From positions 1,703,501-1,767,500 of the forward strand of contig NZ_CP009621.1 in assembly GCF_000973725.1 (NCBI RefSeq): DNA of 64,000 bases. Direction: 5' to 3'. Both the position numbers and the translations under genes were made by a program. The notes beneath the pieces are model-generated. The model was not told the DNA's origin and made no database searches. It saw only the letters and a program-made list of their open reading frames with translations. This DNA is from Pontibacter korlensis. Its GTDB lineage: Bacteria; Bacteroidota; Bacteroidia; Cytophagales; Hymenobacteraceae. The stretch's first letter is position 1; each line of letters opens with the position of its first letter. Positions 34,946-43,020 of this stretch are shown here, one piece after another.

Positions 34946-35062
34946 AACCAACTCCCCTCCTCGGAGGGTCCAAGGGTGGGTTTACCTGAAGAGCCAATGC
35001 TACATCGAAAGCAGCTACAGAGTTCCCCTCCTTGGCCAAGGAGGGGAAGGGGTGGTTGGACC
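34946..35062 (-). repeat. Two further copies of repeat family A
   Basis: The copy at 35020-35062, read on the minus strand (GGTCCAACCACCCCTTCCCC then TCCTTGGCCAAGGAGGGGAA), closely matches the DUF559-flanking copies and contains a perfect CCCCTCCTTGG/CCAAGGAGGGG palindrome. The copy at 34946-34980 is more diverged (CCAACTCCCCTCCTCGGAGG). Confidence 0.75.
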
Positions 35063-35120
35063 CGGTGCCGAAGAAAATCCAGCTCATCCAAACATCCTGA
35101 AAATCCTGATTCTGACAAAA

Positions 35121-35147
35121 AAAAGCCTGCTTTATCAGCAGGCTTTT
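35121..35147 (-). terminator. Terminator of the LutB-like gene
   Basis: The stem AAAAGCCTGCT / AGCAGGCTTTT with a 5-base loop, seven bases past the stop. Confidence 0.85.
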
Positions 35148-35153
35148 CTGTTT

Positions 35154-36527
35154 CTATCCCCGTTTTTCTTTCCAGAGCTGGTTAAATGATTTTTGTGGTA
35201 CTTGCAGCGGCTCTCGGCGCTTGCTCCAGGATTCTTTCTGCACGTATCGCAGCACAAAGTTCTTGATGCTTGCTGGTGCAATATTCATCAGCCTGCGGCT
35301 CTTCATAGCCTTTAGCCACAGCTTGATGGCAGTTTTTTCCTGGCTTTCAACCAAGCCTTGGTCCACGCTCTGTTTGCGGTTAAGCAGCAGCAGGTTGTGT
35401 ATGTTGATCTTAACCGGACATACCGAAGTACAGGCGCCGCAAAGGGAACTAGCAAAGCTCAGGTGTTTGTGCTCGGCCATACCATTGTAATGCGGTGTAA
35501 TGACTGAGCCAATCGGGCCGCTGTAAGTGCTCTCATACGTGTGGCCACCAATGTTCTTGTACACAGGGCACACATTAAGGCAGGCACCGCAGCGGATGCA
35601 GTTTAAGGCTTCACGTTTCTCTGGCAAGGCCAGCAGGTCAGTGCGGCCGTTATCCAGCAGTACTACATACATCTCTTCGGGGCCGTCCTTCTCTTTAGGC
35701 TGGCGCGGACCAGTAAATATGCTGTTGTACACAGTTACGTTCTGGCCTGTGCCGCTGGTGCTCAGGAGTGGCCAGAACAAATCAAGATCCATGATGGATG
35801 GGATCATCTTCTCGATGCCCACAATAGCAATATGTGTCTTAGGGAAAGTGGTTGAAAGTCGGGCATTGCCTTCATTCTCTGTTACAGCCACACCACCCAC
35901 ATCAGCAATCAGGAAGTTACCGCCGGTTATGCCTACCTCGGCAGAAGTATATTTCTCGCGGAGCAGCTTGCGGGCTACACCTACCAGTTCTTCAGCATTT
36001 TCGGTAGGAGCGATGCCTAGCTTGCGCACAAAGAGGTCGGCAATGTCTTTTTTAGACATGTGCATGGCTGGTGTAACAATATGGTAGGGCCGTTGCTCAG
36101 CCAACTGCACAATGTACTCGCCTAAGTCTGTCTCTACAGTCTCAATGCCATTCTTCTCCAGGTACTCGTTCAGGTGAATCTCCTCCGTAATCATGGATTT
36201 GGATTTCACTACTGAGCGGGCGCGTTTGCGCTTCATAATTTCCCCGATTTCCTTCAAAGCCTCCTGTGCATCGCGGGCCCAAATTACTTTACCACCACGG
36301 GCAGTAAAGTTGGCCTCAAACTCCATGAGGTACTTGTCCAGGTTGTTGATGGTCTGGGTTTTTATATAAGAGCCACGCTCGCGGGCCAGTTCATGGTCGG
36401 TGTATTGGGTGAGGCCACGCTGCACAGCGGCATTGTACTTGCCGATGTTGAATTTGATGGTTGCGCGGTGACCTTGGTCGAATGCTTTTGTCTCTGCGTC
36501 CTGCAGAAACTGTCTCAGTTTACTCAT
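35154..36527 (-). CDS. lutB: LutB-like iron-sulfur protein of lactate oxidation
   Basis: 457-residue cytosolic protein with an LUD domain (residues about 60-290, with RARSVVKSKSMITEEIHLNE and GITGGNFLIADVGGVAVTENEGN) and two 4Fe-4S clusters in a ferredoxin-like domain (CIRCGACLNVCP near 316 and CGACTSVCP near 366). It is the middle subunit of the LutABC L-lactate dehydrogenase complex. Neither lutA nor lutC is beside it, so partners must be encoded elsewhere or it acts alone. The first residues (MSKLRQFLQDAETKAFDQ) match the family start. Confidence 0.9.
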   Translation of the reverse strand: MSKLRQFLQDAETKAFDQGHRATIKFNIGKYNAAVQRGLTQYTDHELARERGSYIKTQTINNLDKYLMEFEANFTARGGKVIWARDAQEALKEIGEIMKRKRARSVVKSKSMITEEIHLNEYLEKNGIETVETDLGEYIVQLAEQRPYHIVTPAMHMSKKDIADLFVRKLGIAPTENAEELVGVARKLLREKYTSAEVGITGGNFLIADVGGVAVTENEGNARLSTTFPKTHIAIVGIEKMIPSIMDLDLFWPLLSTSGTGQNVTVYNSIFTGPRQPKEKDGPEEMYVVLLDNGRTDLLALPEKREALNCIRCGACLNVCPVYKNIGGHTYESTYSGPIGSVITPHYNGMAEHKHLSFASSLCGACTSVCPVKINIHNLLLLNRKQSVDQGLVESQEKTAIKLWLKAMKSRRLMNIAPASIKNFVLRYVQKESWSKRREPLQVPQKSFNQLWKEKRG

Positions 36528-36587
36528 ACTGTATCTCCCCTACGTTTTTCCGGGGCAAAGGCTACCTTTGCTCTACCCCTACAAAAG

Positions 36588-36616
36588 AAAAACACCCTTA
36601 AAGTTAGGGTGTTTTT
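36588..36616 (-). terminator. Terminator of the M28 peptidase gene
   Basis: A perfect 11-bp stem AAAAACACCCT / AGGGTGTTTTT with a 7-base loop, followed on the minus strand by a T-rich tail. Confidence 0.85.
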
Positions 36617-36686
36617 CGCAAAGCTACTAAAGCTGTAGCATTTATACTTCAAACGGTTACGGTATCCGCTATAGTATTGGGTTATA

Positions 36687-38243
36687 TTATTTCTTGTTGC
36701 TATCTACTACAATGCGGTTCTCGCGGTTGGCAAGTTCCCATGCCACGTGGAACGCCAGGCGCGCTACCTTCTCGGCACTCTCGTAAATGATTTTGTCCGC
36801 CTCGTCGCCAGGCTGGTGATAGTCGTCGTGCACACCGTTAAAATAGAACACAATCGGAATTCCATTTTTGGCGAAGTTATAATGGTCGGAGCGATAGTAG
36901 AAGCGGTTCGGGTCGTTCTCGTCATTGAAAGTATAGTCGAGCTTCAGGTTCACGTACTTCTGGTTCATCTCCTCATTGATCTGGTGCAGCTCAGAAGATA
37001 ACTTATCAGCACCGATCACATAGATGTAGTTGCTGTCGTTAGTCTTCTCATGCTCATAGTCCATACGGCCGATCATGTCAATGTTCACGTTTGCCACCGT
37101 ATTCTCCAGCGGGAAGATAGGGTTGTTGGCATAGTACTCAGATCCCAATAGGCCTTTTTCTTCGCCAGTAACAGTCATAAACAGAACGCTGCGGCGTGGG
37201 CCGTAACCGTCTTTCTTAGCCTGGGCAAAAGCCTCAGCCATTTCGATAACCGCTACTGTACCAGAGCCGTCGTCGTTAGCACCGTTGTAAATCTTATCGC
37301 CTTCCAGCGACTCATCAACACCTACGTGGTCATAGTGAGCTGTTACCACAATAACCTCATCCTTCTTATCGGTACCCTCTACGTAACCCAGCACGTTCTC
37401 GGTAGATAGTGGCGCGGTGTTTCTGCTCATCAAGATTCTTACATCAGAGGCAGGCGTGAAAGAAGCTGTAGCGGCGTTTTGGCTAGCTTGCTGCAGTTTT
37501 TCAGGCGTAGTACCCAAGATGGCTGCACCTACAGTAGGCGTAGTGAAAATGCTGGCTGGGCGGTTGCCACCACTTCCAACTTGTGATATGGTCGGCTGCG
37601 ACAGGCGGTGTGAGAAGCGTTCTGCCATAGCGCGGTAAGCCTCGGCATCAAGCACATAGGCAACACCTTTGGCATTAGCCTCTTCGGCGGTGGCAGAGAA
37701 GCCGCGCATTTTATTCTGGAGTTCAGCAGGAGTAGTAAGCAACGTTACTACCAGTTTGCCTTCCACACCTTTTGAAGCAATTTGCCCGGCATCAGCTACA
37801 TAAACAGCCTCAACACCCTGCTCTGTGGTAAACGGCGAAGAGCCGAACGGGAAGAAGTCCTGCATCATCAGGTATTTCTCCTTGCCTACAGAGATATATC
37901 CTTCGCCCCAAGAGCTTTGCTCCAGGTCAAAAGTTTGATAATAAGGATTGGCGCTGTTGCTCTTCACAGGACCAGCCAATCCGTCCTCACGAAACTCGCG
38001 GGCGATGTACTCGGCTGCCATTTTCTGGCCTTTCTCGCCAGTGTTACGGCCTTCGTACTCATCGGAAGCGATAATGTACAGGTGCTTTGATAGGTCTGCT
38101 GCAGTAATGGTTTCGGCATACTTTGGCGCAGCCTCGCTTAGCTTAGCCGAGTCAGTTGTCGGCTTGCTGGCGCTTGGGCCCTGAGCACAGCCATATCCGA
38201 TGGCCGCCAGCAGCAGGCCGGCGTAGAGATTGTGTCTCCTCAT
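36687..38243 (-). CDS. M28-family zinc aminopeptidase lipoprotein
   Basis: 518-residue exported peptidase. The N-terminus (MRRHNLYAGLLLAAIGYGCAQG) is a lipoprotein signal with the cysteine at residue 19. A PA-like insert (about 130-250) precedes the catalytic part. Zinc ligands and catalytic acids can be read in VTAHYDHVG, NGANDDGSGTVAVIEMA, TGEEKGLLGSEYYA, NIDMIGR and SDHYNFAKNGIP. It releases N-terminal residues from peptides in the periplasm or at the outer membrane. It is monocistronic. Confidence 0.94.
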   Translation of the reverse strand: MRRHNLYAGLLLAAIGYGCAQGPSASKPTTDSAKLSEAAPKYAETITAADLSKHLYIIASDEYEGRNTGEKGQKMAAEYIAREFREDGLAGPVKSNSANPYYQTFDLEQSSWGEGYISVGKEKYLMMQDFFPFGSSPFTTEQGVEAVYVADAGQIASKGVEGKLVVTLLTTPAELQNKMRGFSATAEEANAKGVAYVLDAEAYRAMAERFSHRLSQPTISQVGSGGNRPASIFTTPTVGAAILGTTPEKLQQASQNAATASFTPASDVRILMSRNTAPLSTENVLGYVEGTDKKDEVIVVTAHYDHVGVDESLEGDKIYNGANDDGSGTVAVIEMAEAFAQAKKDGYGPRRSVLFMTVTGEEKGLLGSEYYANNPIFPLENTVANVNIDMIGRMDYEHEKTNDSNYIYVIGADKLSSELHQINEEMNQKYVNLKLDYTFNDENDPNRFYYRSDHYNFAKNGIPIVFYFNGVHDDYHQPGDEADKIIYESAEKVARLAFHVAWELANRENRIVVDSNKK

Positions 38244-38343
38244 AGTTAAGTTGAAAGGTGTTTAAAGTTTAGTTCAGTTCTTTCAGTGCAGTTTAGACTG
38301 GCACAGGCACTACAGGTTTAATACGGTTAGGGGAGCAGTTTGC

Positions 38344-38829
38344 TTACTGCTTTACAATCAAAACGGTTGCAAATGCAGCCACGCCCTCTTTCTTGCCTAC
38401 AAAGCCCAGGTGTTCTGTGGTAGTCGCTTTAATGGAGATGTCCTCCTCCGGTATACCCATTACCTCTGCCAGGCAGGTTTTCATGGCAGGAATGTGAGGA
38501 TTTACCTTTGGCTCCTGCAGACAGATGGTAGAGTCGATATTGCCAATCTCGTAACCTTCGCGGGCCAGCAGGTGCACTACCTCTTTAAGCAAAATCTTAG
38601 AATCAATGCCTTTGTACTTAGGGTCTTTGTCGGAGAAGTGGTAGCCGATATCGCGCATGTTGGCTGCTCCCAGCAGGGCGTCGCAGATGACGTGTATCAG
38701 TACGTCGGCATCAGAGTGGCCAAGGGCACCATGTGTGTGCGGAATCTTAATGCCGCCAAGCCAGAAATCTAGCCCTTCCTGGAGTTGGTGTACATCGTAG
38801 CCGAAGCCGGTTCTTATTTTCAGTTTCAT
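38344..38829 (-). CDS. ispF: 2-C-methyl-D-erythritol 2,4-cyclodiphosphate synthase
   Basis: 161-residue enzyme of the non-mevalonate isoprenoid pathway. The metal site is FGYDVHQL (Asp and His) with a second His in GALGHSDADVLIHVICDALLGA. KATTTEHLGFVGKKEGVAAFA is the C-terminal substrate loop. The length is normal. The gene stands alone between the M28 peptidase and the Old Yellow Enzyme unit. Confidence 0.97.
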   Translation of the reverse strand: MKLKIRTGFGYDVHQLQEGLDFWLGGIKIPHTHGALGHSDADVLIHVICDALLGAANMRDIGYHFSDKDPKYKGIDSKILLKEVVHLLAREGYEIGNIDSTICLQEPKVNPHIPAMKTCLAEVMGIPEEDISIKATTTEHLGFVGKKEGVAAFATVLIVKQ

Positions 38830-38974
38830 GAAACGAGTAAATGAGTTGGGTACATACTTGCGCGTATCGGCGCAGGTATAAAAGGTAAATCTAAGCCAAA
38901 AATACGATTTTGTGCTAAAGCTCGCCTCTTTTTACGGTAGCGGAGGAGCCGGGAAAGAGGGTGGGAAATAAAAA

Positions 38975-39005
38975 AAGGAGCCTGCTATACTTAAGCAGGC
39001 TCCTT
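38975..39005 (-). terminator. Terminator of the Old Yellow Enzyme gene
   Basis: A 12-bp perfect stem AAGGAGCCTGCT / AGCAGGCTCCTT, followed on the minus strand by a T-run. Confidence 0.85.
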
Positions 39006-39033
39006 CAATTTATAATGAATAGAGAGTTTAAGA

Positions 39034-40134
39034 TTAAGCTTCTATCTCTTCCAGTACAGGATAGTCGGTATATCCCTCTGCGCCTGTTGCATAAAACGTT
39101 TCACGATCTGCTTCAGATAAAGGGACATTCTGCTCAAAGCGTTTTGGAAGGTCTGGGTTAGCGATAAAAGGTACTCCAAAGGCTACCATGTCAGCATCGC
39201 CATCGGCAATTACTTTATTGCCTGTTTCCTGGTTGAAACCTTTGTTGATGATCAAAGTGCCGTTGTAACGAGGGCGGTAACGCTTAGCAATATTTGGCTC
39301 AGCATGCGGTACATTAGTTACATCAGTGAATGGCTCAGACAGGTGCAGGTAAGCCAATGCAGAATCATTCAACCTGTCTATAATATAGTCGAATGTCGGG
39401 ATTGTTTCCTCGTCAACTGTAATTCCAAACAGGTTATGCATACTTGGGTTCAGGCGTACACCCACACGCTCAATCGGCATTACTTCCTTCACGGCATCCA
39501 GTACTTCAAAAAGCAATCGGCTACGGTTTTCTCTGGAGCCGCCATACTCATCGGTGCGGGTATTAGAGCAGTTCACAAAGAACTGGTGGAACAGGTATCC
39601 ATTCGAAGAGTGTATCTCTACACCATCGAAGCCAGCCTCTACGGCATTTTTAGCAGCGTTTTTAAAATCCTGCACAATCTGCTTAATCTCGGCTATTTTC
39701 AGTGCACGAGGCGTAACAGTAGGCTTAAATCCCTCTTCGGTAAAAACCTGGTCGTTAGGGTTAATGGCAGAAGGAGCCACAGGAGCCTTGCCGTTATGGA
39801 AGTCTGGGTGTGAAACACGGCCCACGTGCCACAACTGGGCAAATATTTTACCTCCTTTGTCGTGGACAGCTTTTGTAACTTTCTTCCAGCCCTCTACCTG
39901 TGCCTCTGAATAAATGCCAGGTATATTAATGTAGCCTACCCCTTGAGTAGAAACAGGCGTGCCCTCTGAGATGATAAGACCAGCTCCGGCTCGTTGCTCA
40001 TAGTATTCAGCAATCAGGTCGGTAGGTGCTTTTTCTGGGTTGTTGGCGCGTGTACGCGTCATAGGAGCCATTGCAATTCGGTTCTGTAGCTCCAGGTTAT
40101 TAAGCTTTATTGGTTTTAAAAGCGGTTGTGACAT
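39034..40134 (-). CDS. Alkene reductase of the Old Yellow Enzyme family (NemA-like)
   Basis: 366 residues from the ATG at 40134 (MSQPLLKPIKLNNLELQNR); an earlier frame start adds ten residues without family support. FMN-dependent TIM barrel with RIAMAPMTRTRANNP, FAQLWHVGRVSHPDFHNG, GFDGVEIHSSNGYLFHQFF (the His/Asn substrate pair) and the terminal VAFGVPFIANPDLPKRF. It reduces activated C=C bonds and nitro compounds. A MarR-type gene lies 115 bases upstream on the same strand, the common arrangement for nemA-like genes controlled by a redox or electrophile sensor. Confidence 0.94.
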   Translation of the reverse strand: MSQPLLKPIKLNNLELQNRIAMAPMTRTRANNPEKAPTDLIAEYYEQRAGAGLIISEGTPVSTQGVGYINIPGIYSEAQVEGWKKVTKAVHDKGGKIFAQLWHVGRVSHPDFHNGKAPVAPSAINPNDQVFTEEGFKPTVTPRALKIAEIKQIVQDFKNAAKNAVEAGFDGVEIHSSNGYLFHQFFVNCSNTRTDEYGGSRENRSRLLFEVLDAVKEVMPIERVGVRLNPSMHNLFGITVDEETIPTFDYIIDRLNDSALAYLHLSEPFTDVTNVPHAEPNIAKRYRPRYNGTLIINKGFNQETGNKVIADGDADMVAFGVPFIANPDLPKRFEQNVPLSEADRETFYATGAEGYTDYPVLEEIEA

Positions 40135-40249
40135 GTGTATTAAATATTTGTGTTTAGAGCGCATTTTTATGTGCGGCTCCTTTCTATAAACTAATTAATT
40201 TACAGTATATACATTATTTGTCTATACAAATATGATGCTAAAAAAATAG

Positions 40250-40699
40250 CTATCCGCGAAGTTTGTCCAGAAGGTTACTTACCAGCACAGCCTCTTCCTG
40301 CGAAAGGTTGTGGAACCGTTCAAACAGGCTAGGAAACTTTGCATCTACCTCCTGCAGCTTCTGTAAACCCTTGTCTGTAATCCGAACTTCTATCATGCGT
40401 CGGTTGCTTTGGCAGATATCGCGGGTAACGTAGCCTTTCTCTATCAGTTTATCTATAAGACGGGTAACGTTAGAGTTGCGGTCTACCATGCGGTTCTGTA
40501 TATCGCCGAAGCACACAGGTTCGGGGTGCTGCCCACGTACAATTGCCAGCACGTTATGCTGCTGCAGTGTTAAGCCTAAGTCCTTAAAGAACGGCATCAA
40601 CTGCTGATTCATCCAATTGTTAGTGAATAACAAGTTGGCCATCAAGCGGCGATAGTCGTCTTTAAATTCGCTCTGGTGTATTTCGTCTTCTATGCGCAT
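40250..40699 (-). CDS. MarR-family transcriptional regulator
   Basis: 149 residues from the ATG at 40699 (MRIEDEIHQSEF). The longer frame upstream is not supported. Winged-helix core: LTLQQHNVLAIVRG, CFGDIQNRMVDRNSNVTRLIDKLIEKGYVTR, and the wing NRRMIEVRITDKG. It contains one Cys in the helix before recognition (EPVCFGD) and one in DICQSN that could sense oxidants. Its position just upstream of the Old Yellow Enzyme gene suggests that gene as target. A TACCTTTG box begins 17 bases before the start. Confidence 0.92.
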   Translation of the reverse strand: MRIEDEIHQSEFKDDYRRLMANLLFTNNWMNQQLMPFFKDLGLTLQQHNVLAIVRGQHPEPVCFGDIQNRMVDRNSNVTRLIDKLIEKGYVTRDICQSNRRMIEVRITDKGLQKLQEVDAKFPSLFERFHNLSQEEAVLVSNLLDKLRG

Positions 40700-40715
40700 A
40701 CATATACCTACTGAA

Positions 40716-40723
40716 CAAAGGTA
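40716..40723 (-). promoter_or_regulatory. TACCTTTG -7 element for the MarR gene
   Basis: Exact TAnnTTTG match on the minus strand, 17 bases before the ATG. Confidence 0.55.
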
Positions 40724-40810
40724 TAGTTTGTTATTTGTAGGAACAAGTGTTGCGGGAAAAGGTTTTGAGAAGCACGAATTACGGCTGTAAAAATCAAGTA
40801 CCGGAAATGC

Positions 40811-40841
40811 AAAAGCGCAAGGCTTATTGCCTCGCGCTTTT
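40811..40841 (-). terminator. Terminator of the PepSY-like lipoprotein gene
   Basis: The stem AAAAGCGC-A-AGGC with GCCT-C-GCGCTTTT, one internal mismatch and a 5-base loop. Confidence 0.82.
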
Positions 40842-40883
40842 ATACAGAACAGCCTTCCGGTAAAGGTAAGGTTATGCGAAGTG

Positions 40884-41333
40884 TTAGTCCCAGTATGGCT
40901 GCTGAGACTGTTCATGCCCATCGGCAGAAAACACCAGCTTCTGCTCCTGCTTGTTGTTGTCTAGTTCTACCTGATAGAAAGTTGTCTCGCCCTGTACAAG
41001 CTCCTCGGCATCATCTACTATGTAGCCAGCATAGTTTTGGCTGATGGCCGCCTTCACTTCCTCAGGTAGCGCAGACTCTGCAATATCATACTTATGCATG
41101 AGCAGGTTGCCAGATGCATTGAGCAGCGCGCTGTAATCTACCGTAGTCTGGTCAAAGTCTGCTTCGTAATCACTGCCTTTCTTTTCCCATTCGATATTGA
41201 TGGCATTAGGGAATGTGTTGATCAGTGTGTCTTTCACTGCTGCAGGTACATCATCTGGCTTGATGTCATCATCGTTGTCGCAGGAAAGTAGAGAGCCGCT
41301 CAGAAGCAGGAATGCAAATGCTGTTAATTTCAT
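40884..41333 (-). CDS. PepSY-like (BLIP-fold) lipoprotein
   Basis: 149 residues with a lipoprotein signal (MKLTAFAFLLLSGSLLSC, cysteine 18). The mature part has two PepSY-like repeats: VPAAVKDTLINTFPNAINIEWEK, and LPEEVKAAISQNYAGYIVDDAEE followed by TTFYQVELDNNKQEQKLVF. Such proteins bind peptides or inhibit peptidases in other systems; in Bacteroidota the role is unknown. The gene is monocistronic with its own terminator. Confidence 0.82.
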   Translation of the reverse strand: MKLTAFAFLLLSGSLLSCDNDDDIKPDDVPAAVKDTLINTFPNAINIEWEKKGSDYEADFDQTTVDYSALLNASGNLLMHKYDIAESALPEEVKAAISQNYAGYIVDDAEELVQGETTFYQVELDNNKQEQKLVFSADGHEQSQQPYWD

Positions 41334-41441
41334 GATTTATACTTTAAGGTTAAACGAGTTTATATCTCAAACCTACAGCCTGATTCTGAAGCAATACTGG
41401 AGCAAATCTGAAGCAATTTTGGAGATGGATAAAAGAAACAA

Positions 41442-41467
41442 AAAAGCCCGGTGTGTACCGGGCTTTT
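41442..41467 (-). terminator. Terminator of the M16 peptidase gene
   Basis: A perfect 10-bp stem AAAAGCCCGG / CCGGGCTTTT with a 6-base loop, 26 bases past the stop. Confidence 0.85.
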
Positions 41468-41492
41468 CTACATTTCCAGAGAAAGTATAAAT

Positions 41493-42752
41493 TTATACTT
41501 CAACAGGCTGCTCCTTCTTCTCGGCCTTATAAAGCAGGGTAGAGCAGTTAGTCTTGCGCAGTACCTCCTGGGCGCAGCGCTGAATATCGTCTGGCGTTAC
41601 GGCTTGTACTTTCTCACCTTCTTGGTTAATGAGGTTGGCGTCACCAAGCAGTTTGCTGTAGGCCAGGTTCATGGCGCGGTTCAGCAGCTCAATCTCCGAA
41701 AAGACAATGCTGGTCTCGGCCTGGTTTTTCACCTTGTTCAGCTCCTCTTCGTCCACACGATTATCTATAAGTTCTTGCACAACAGCCTCTATGGCAGCAT
41801 TTGCTTCTTGCAGGTTAACGCCTTCGTTTAGCTTGCCCTGAATTATCAGCAACCCTGGCTCCACACTACCCGACACAGAGGCATTGATAGAGTTAAACAG
41901 TTTCTGCTCCTTTACTAGCTTTTCGTATAGGCGGCTGGACTTTCCACGGCCCAATATATCGCTTATCAGGTCTACTGCATGATAGTCTGGGTGCTGGCGG
42001 CCTGGCATGTGGTAAGCTTTGTAAATGGCACTGAGCGGTACATCGGAAGCTACCTCTAAGGTGCGTGCCTCCGTCTGCCTTGGCTCTTCTTTAAGCTTAC
42101 GCTCATACTTCTCTCCGGCAGGTATAGGTCCAAACCACTTTTCAGTCAGCTCTTTTGCCCGTTCAAAGGTTACGTTGCCTGCCACTACCAGTATAGCATT
42201 GCTAGGGGAGTAATGCTTACGGAAGAAGGCCTTTACAATATCCATGGTCGCCTCCTCTATGTGCGAGATCTCTTTACCGATGGTAGCCCATTTATAAGAG
42301 TGCTCCTTGTAAGCCAGTGGGCGCAGCTTCAGCCATACATCGCCGTAAGGCTGGTTCAGGTAGTTTTGCTTAAACTCCTCTACCACTACTTTGCGCTGTA
42401 CTTCTAAGCCGTTCTCGCTAAAGGCCAGCTCCATCATGCGGTCCGACTCCAGCCAAAAGCCTGTCTCTATATTCTGTGCCGGCAGCGAAAGGTAGTAGTT
42501 TGTAATGTCGGGGCTGGTGAAGGCGTTGTTCTCACCTCCCACACGCTGCAGGGGCTCATCATACACAGGTATGTTCTTAGAGCCACTAAACATCAGGTGC
42601 TCAAACAAGTGAGCAAAACCTGTGTGTGTCTCGTCCTCATCGCGAGAGCCTACATCATAAAGCACATTTAATACCGCCATTGGCGAAGTATGATCCTCGT
42701 GTACAATCACACGGAGGCCATTATCAAGGGTAAATTCTTTGAATTCTATCAT
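41493..42752 (-). CDS. M16-family zinc peptidase (insulinase-like)
   Basis: 419-residue peptidase with the inverted zinc motif HxxEH in HLFEHLMFSGS (residues about 46-50) and the downstream ligand Glu in the RKVVVEEFKQN region. The second, inactive M16 domain begins near YKAYHMPGRQHPDY. No signal peptide is visible, so it is likely cytosolic, unlike many exported Bacteroidota M16 proteins. It cleaves medium-sized peptides. It is divergent from the E1 dehydrogenase gene. Confidence 0.93.
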   Translation of the reverse strand: MIEFKEFTLDNGLRVIVHEDHTSPMAVLNVLYDVGSRDEDETHTGFAHLFEHLMFSGSKNIPVYDEPLQRVGGENNAFTSPDITNYYLSLPAQNIETGFWLESDRMMELAFSENGLEVQRKVVVEEFKQNYLNQPYGDVWLKLRPLAYKEHSYKWATIGKEISHIEEATMDIVKAFFRKHYSPSNAILVVAGNVTFERAKELTEKWFGPIPAGEKYERKLKEEPRQTEARTLEVASDVPLSAIYKAYHMPGRQHPDYHAVDLISDILGRGKSSRLYEKLVKEQKLFNSINASVSGSVEPGLLIIQGKLNEGVNLQEANAAIEAVVQELIDNRVDEEELNKVKNQAETSIVFSEIELLNRAMNLAYSKLLGDANLINQEGEKVQAVTPDDIQRCAQEVLRKTNCSTLLYKAEKKEQPVEV

Positions 42753-42936
42753 ATCTCTTTATTAGCGACACAAGACACAGGTATCAAGACAAAAGACTCC
42801 TGATAATATAGAGTGCTTTAGCCTTTATCAGCTCTACGTACACTTGCAACCTTTTCTGTATTTCTGTACTTTTTGCACGTCAAGATAAATGTCTTGTATC
42901 GTGGTTCTTGATATTTGTGTCCGAAGTTGAACTAAG

Positions 42937-42944
42937 CAAATGTA
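42937..42944 (-). promoter_or_regulatory. TACATTTG -7 element, possibly for the M16 gene
   Basis: Exact TAnnTTTG match on the minus strand but 185 bases before the start codon, so the assignment is weak. Confidence 0.3.
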
Positions 42945-43020
42945 TAAATTAGTGGCATAAGTTTCAGATGGAACGCCATTAGTTTAACTTGCCAATCTAT
43001 AACAAGGTTTCTGAAAACAG

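Larger units (their letters stand above)
34657..35120. other. Repeat-rich non-coding region after nuoD
   Basis: About 460 bases without a supported gene. In order it contains four AAGTATA/TATACTT heptamers within about 90 bases (34654-34746), repeat family B copy 2, and two family A copies. Confidence 0.6.

Noticed and set aside
34741..35185. Short plus-strand frames after nuoD
   Set aside because: They are composed of repeat family A and B sequence and cross the minus-strand terminator; no recognisable protein.
36563..36572. A plus-strand TACCTTTG match upstream of lutB
   Set aside because: No plus-strand gene follows and a terminator hairpin lies about 20 bases downstream. It is part of a small palindrome (AAAGGTAGCCTTT-like) and most likely chance.
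40700..40921. N-terminal extension of the MarR frame
   Set aside because: The added residues do not resemble MarR proteins, include the terminator of the next gene and run antisense to its end. The ATG at 40699 follows a -7 box at the right distance.
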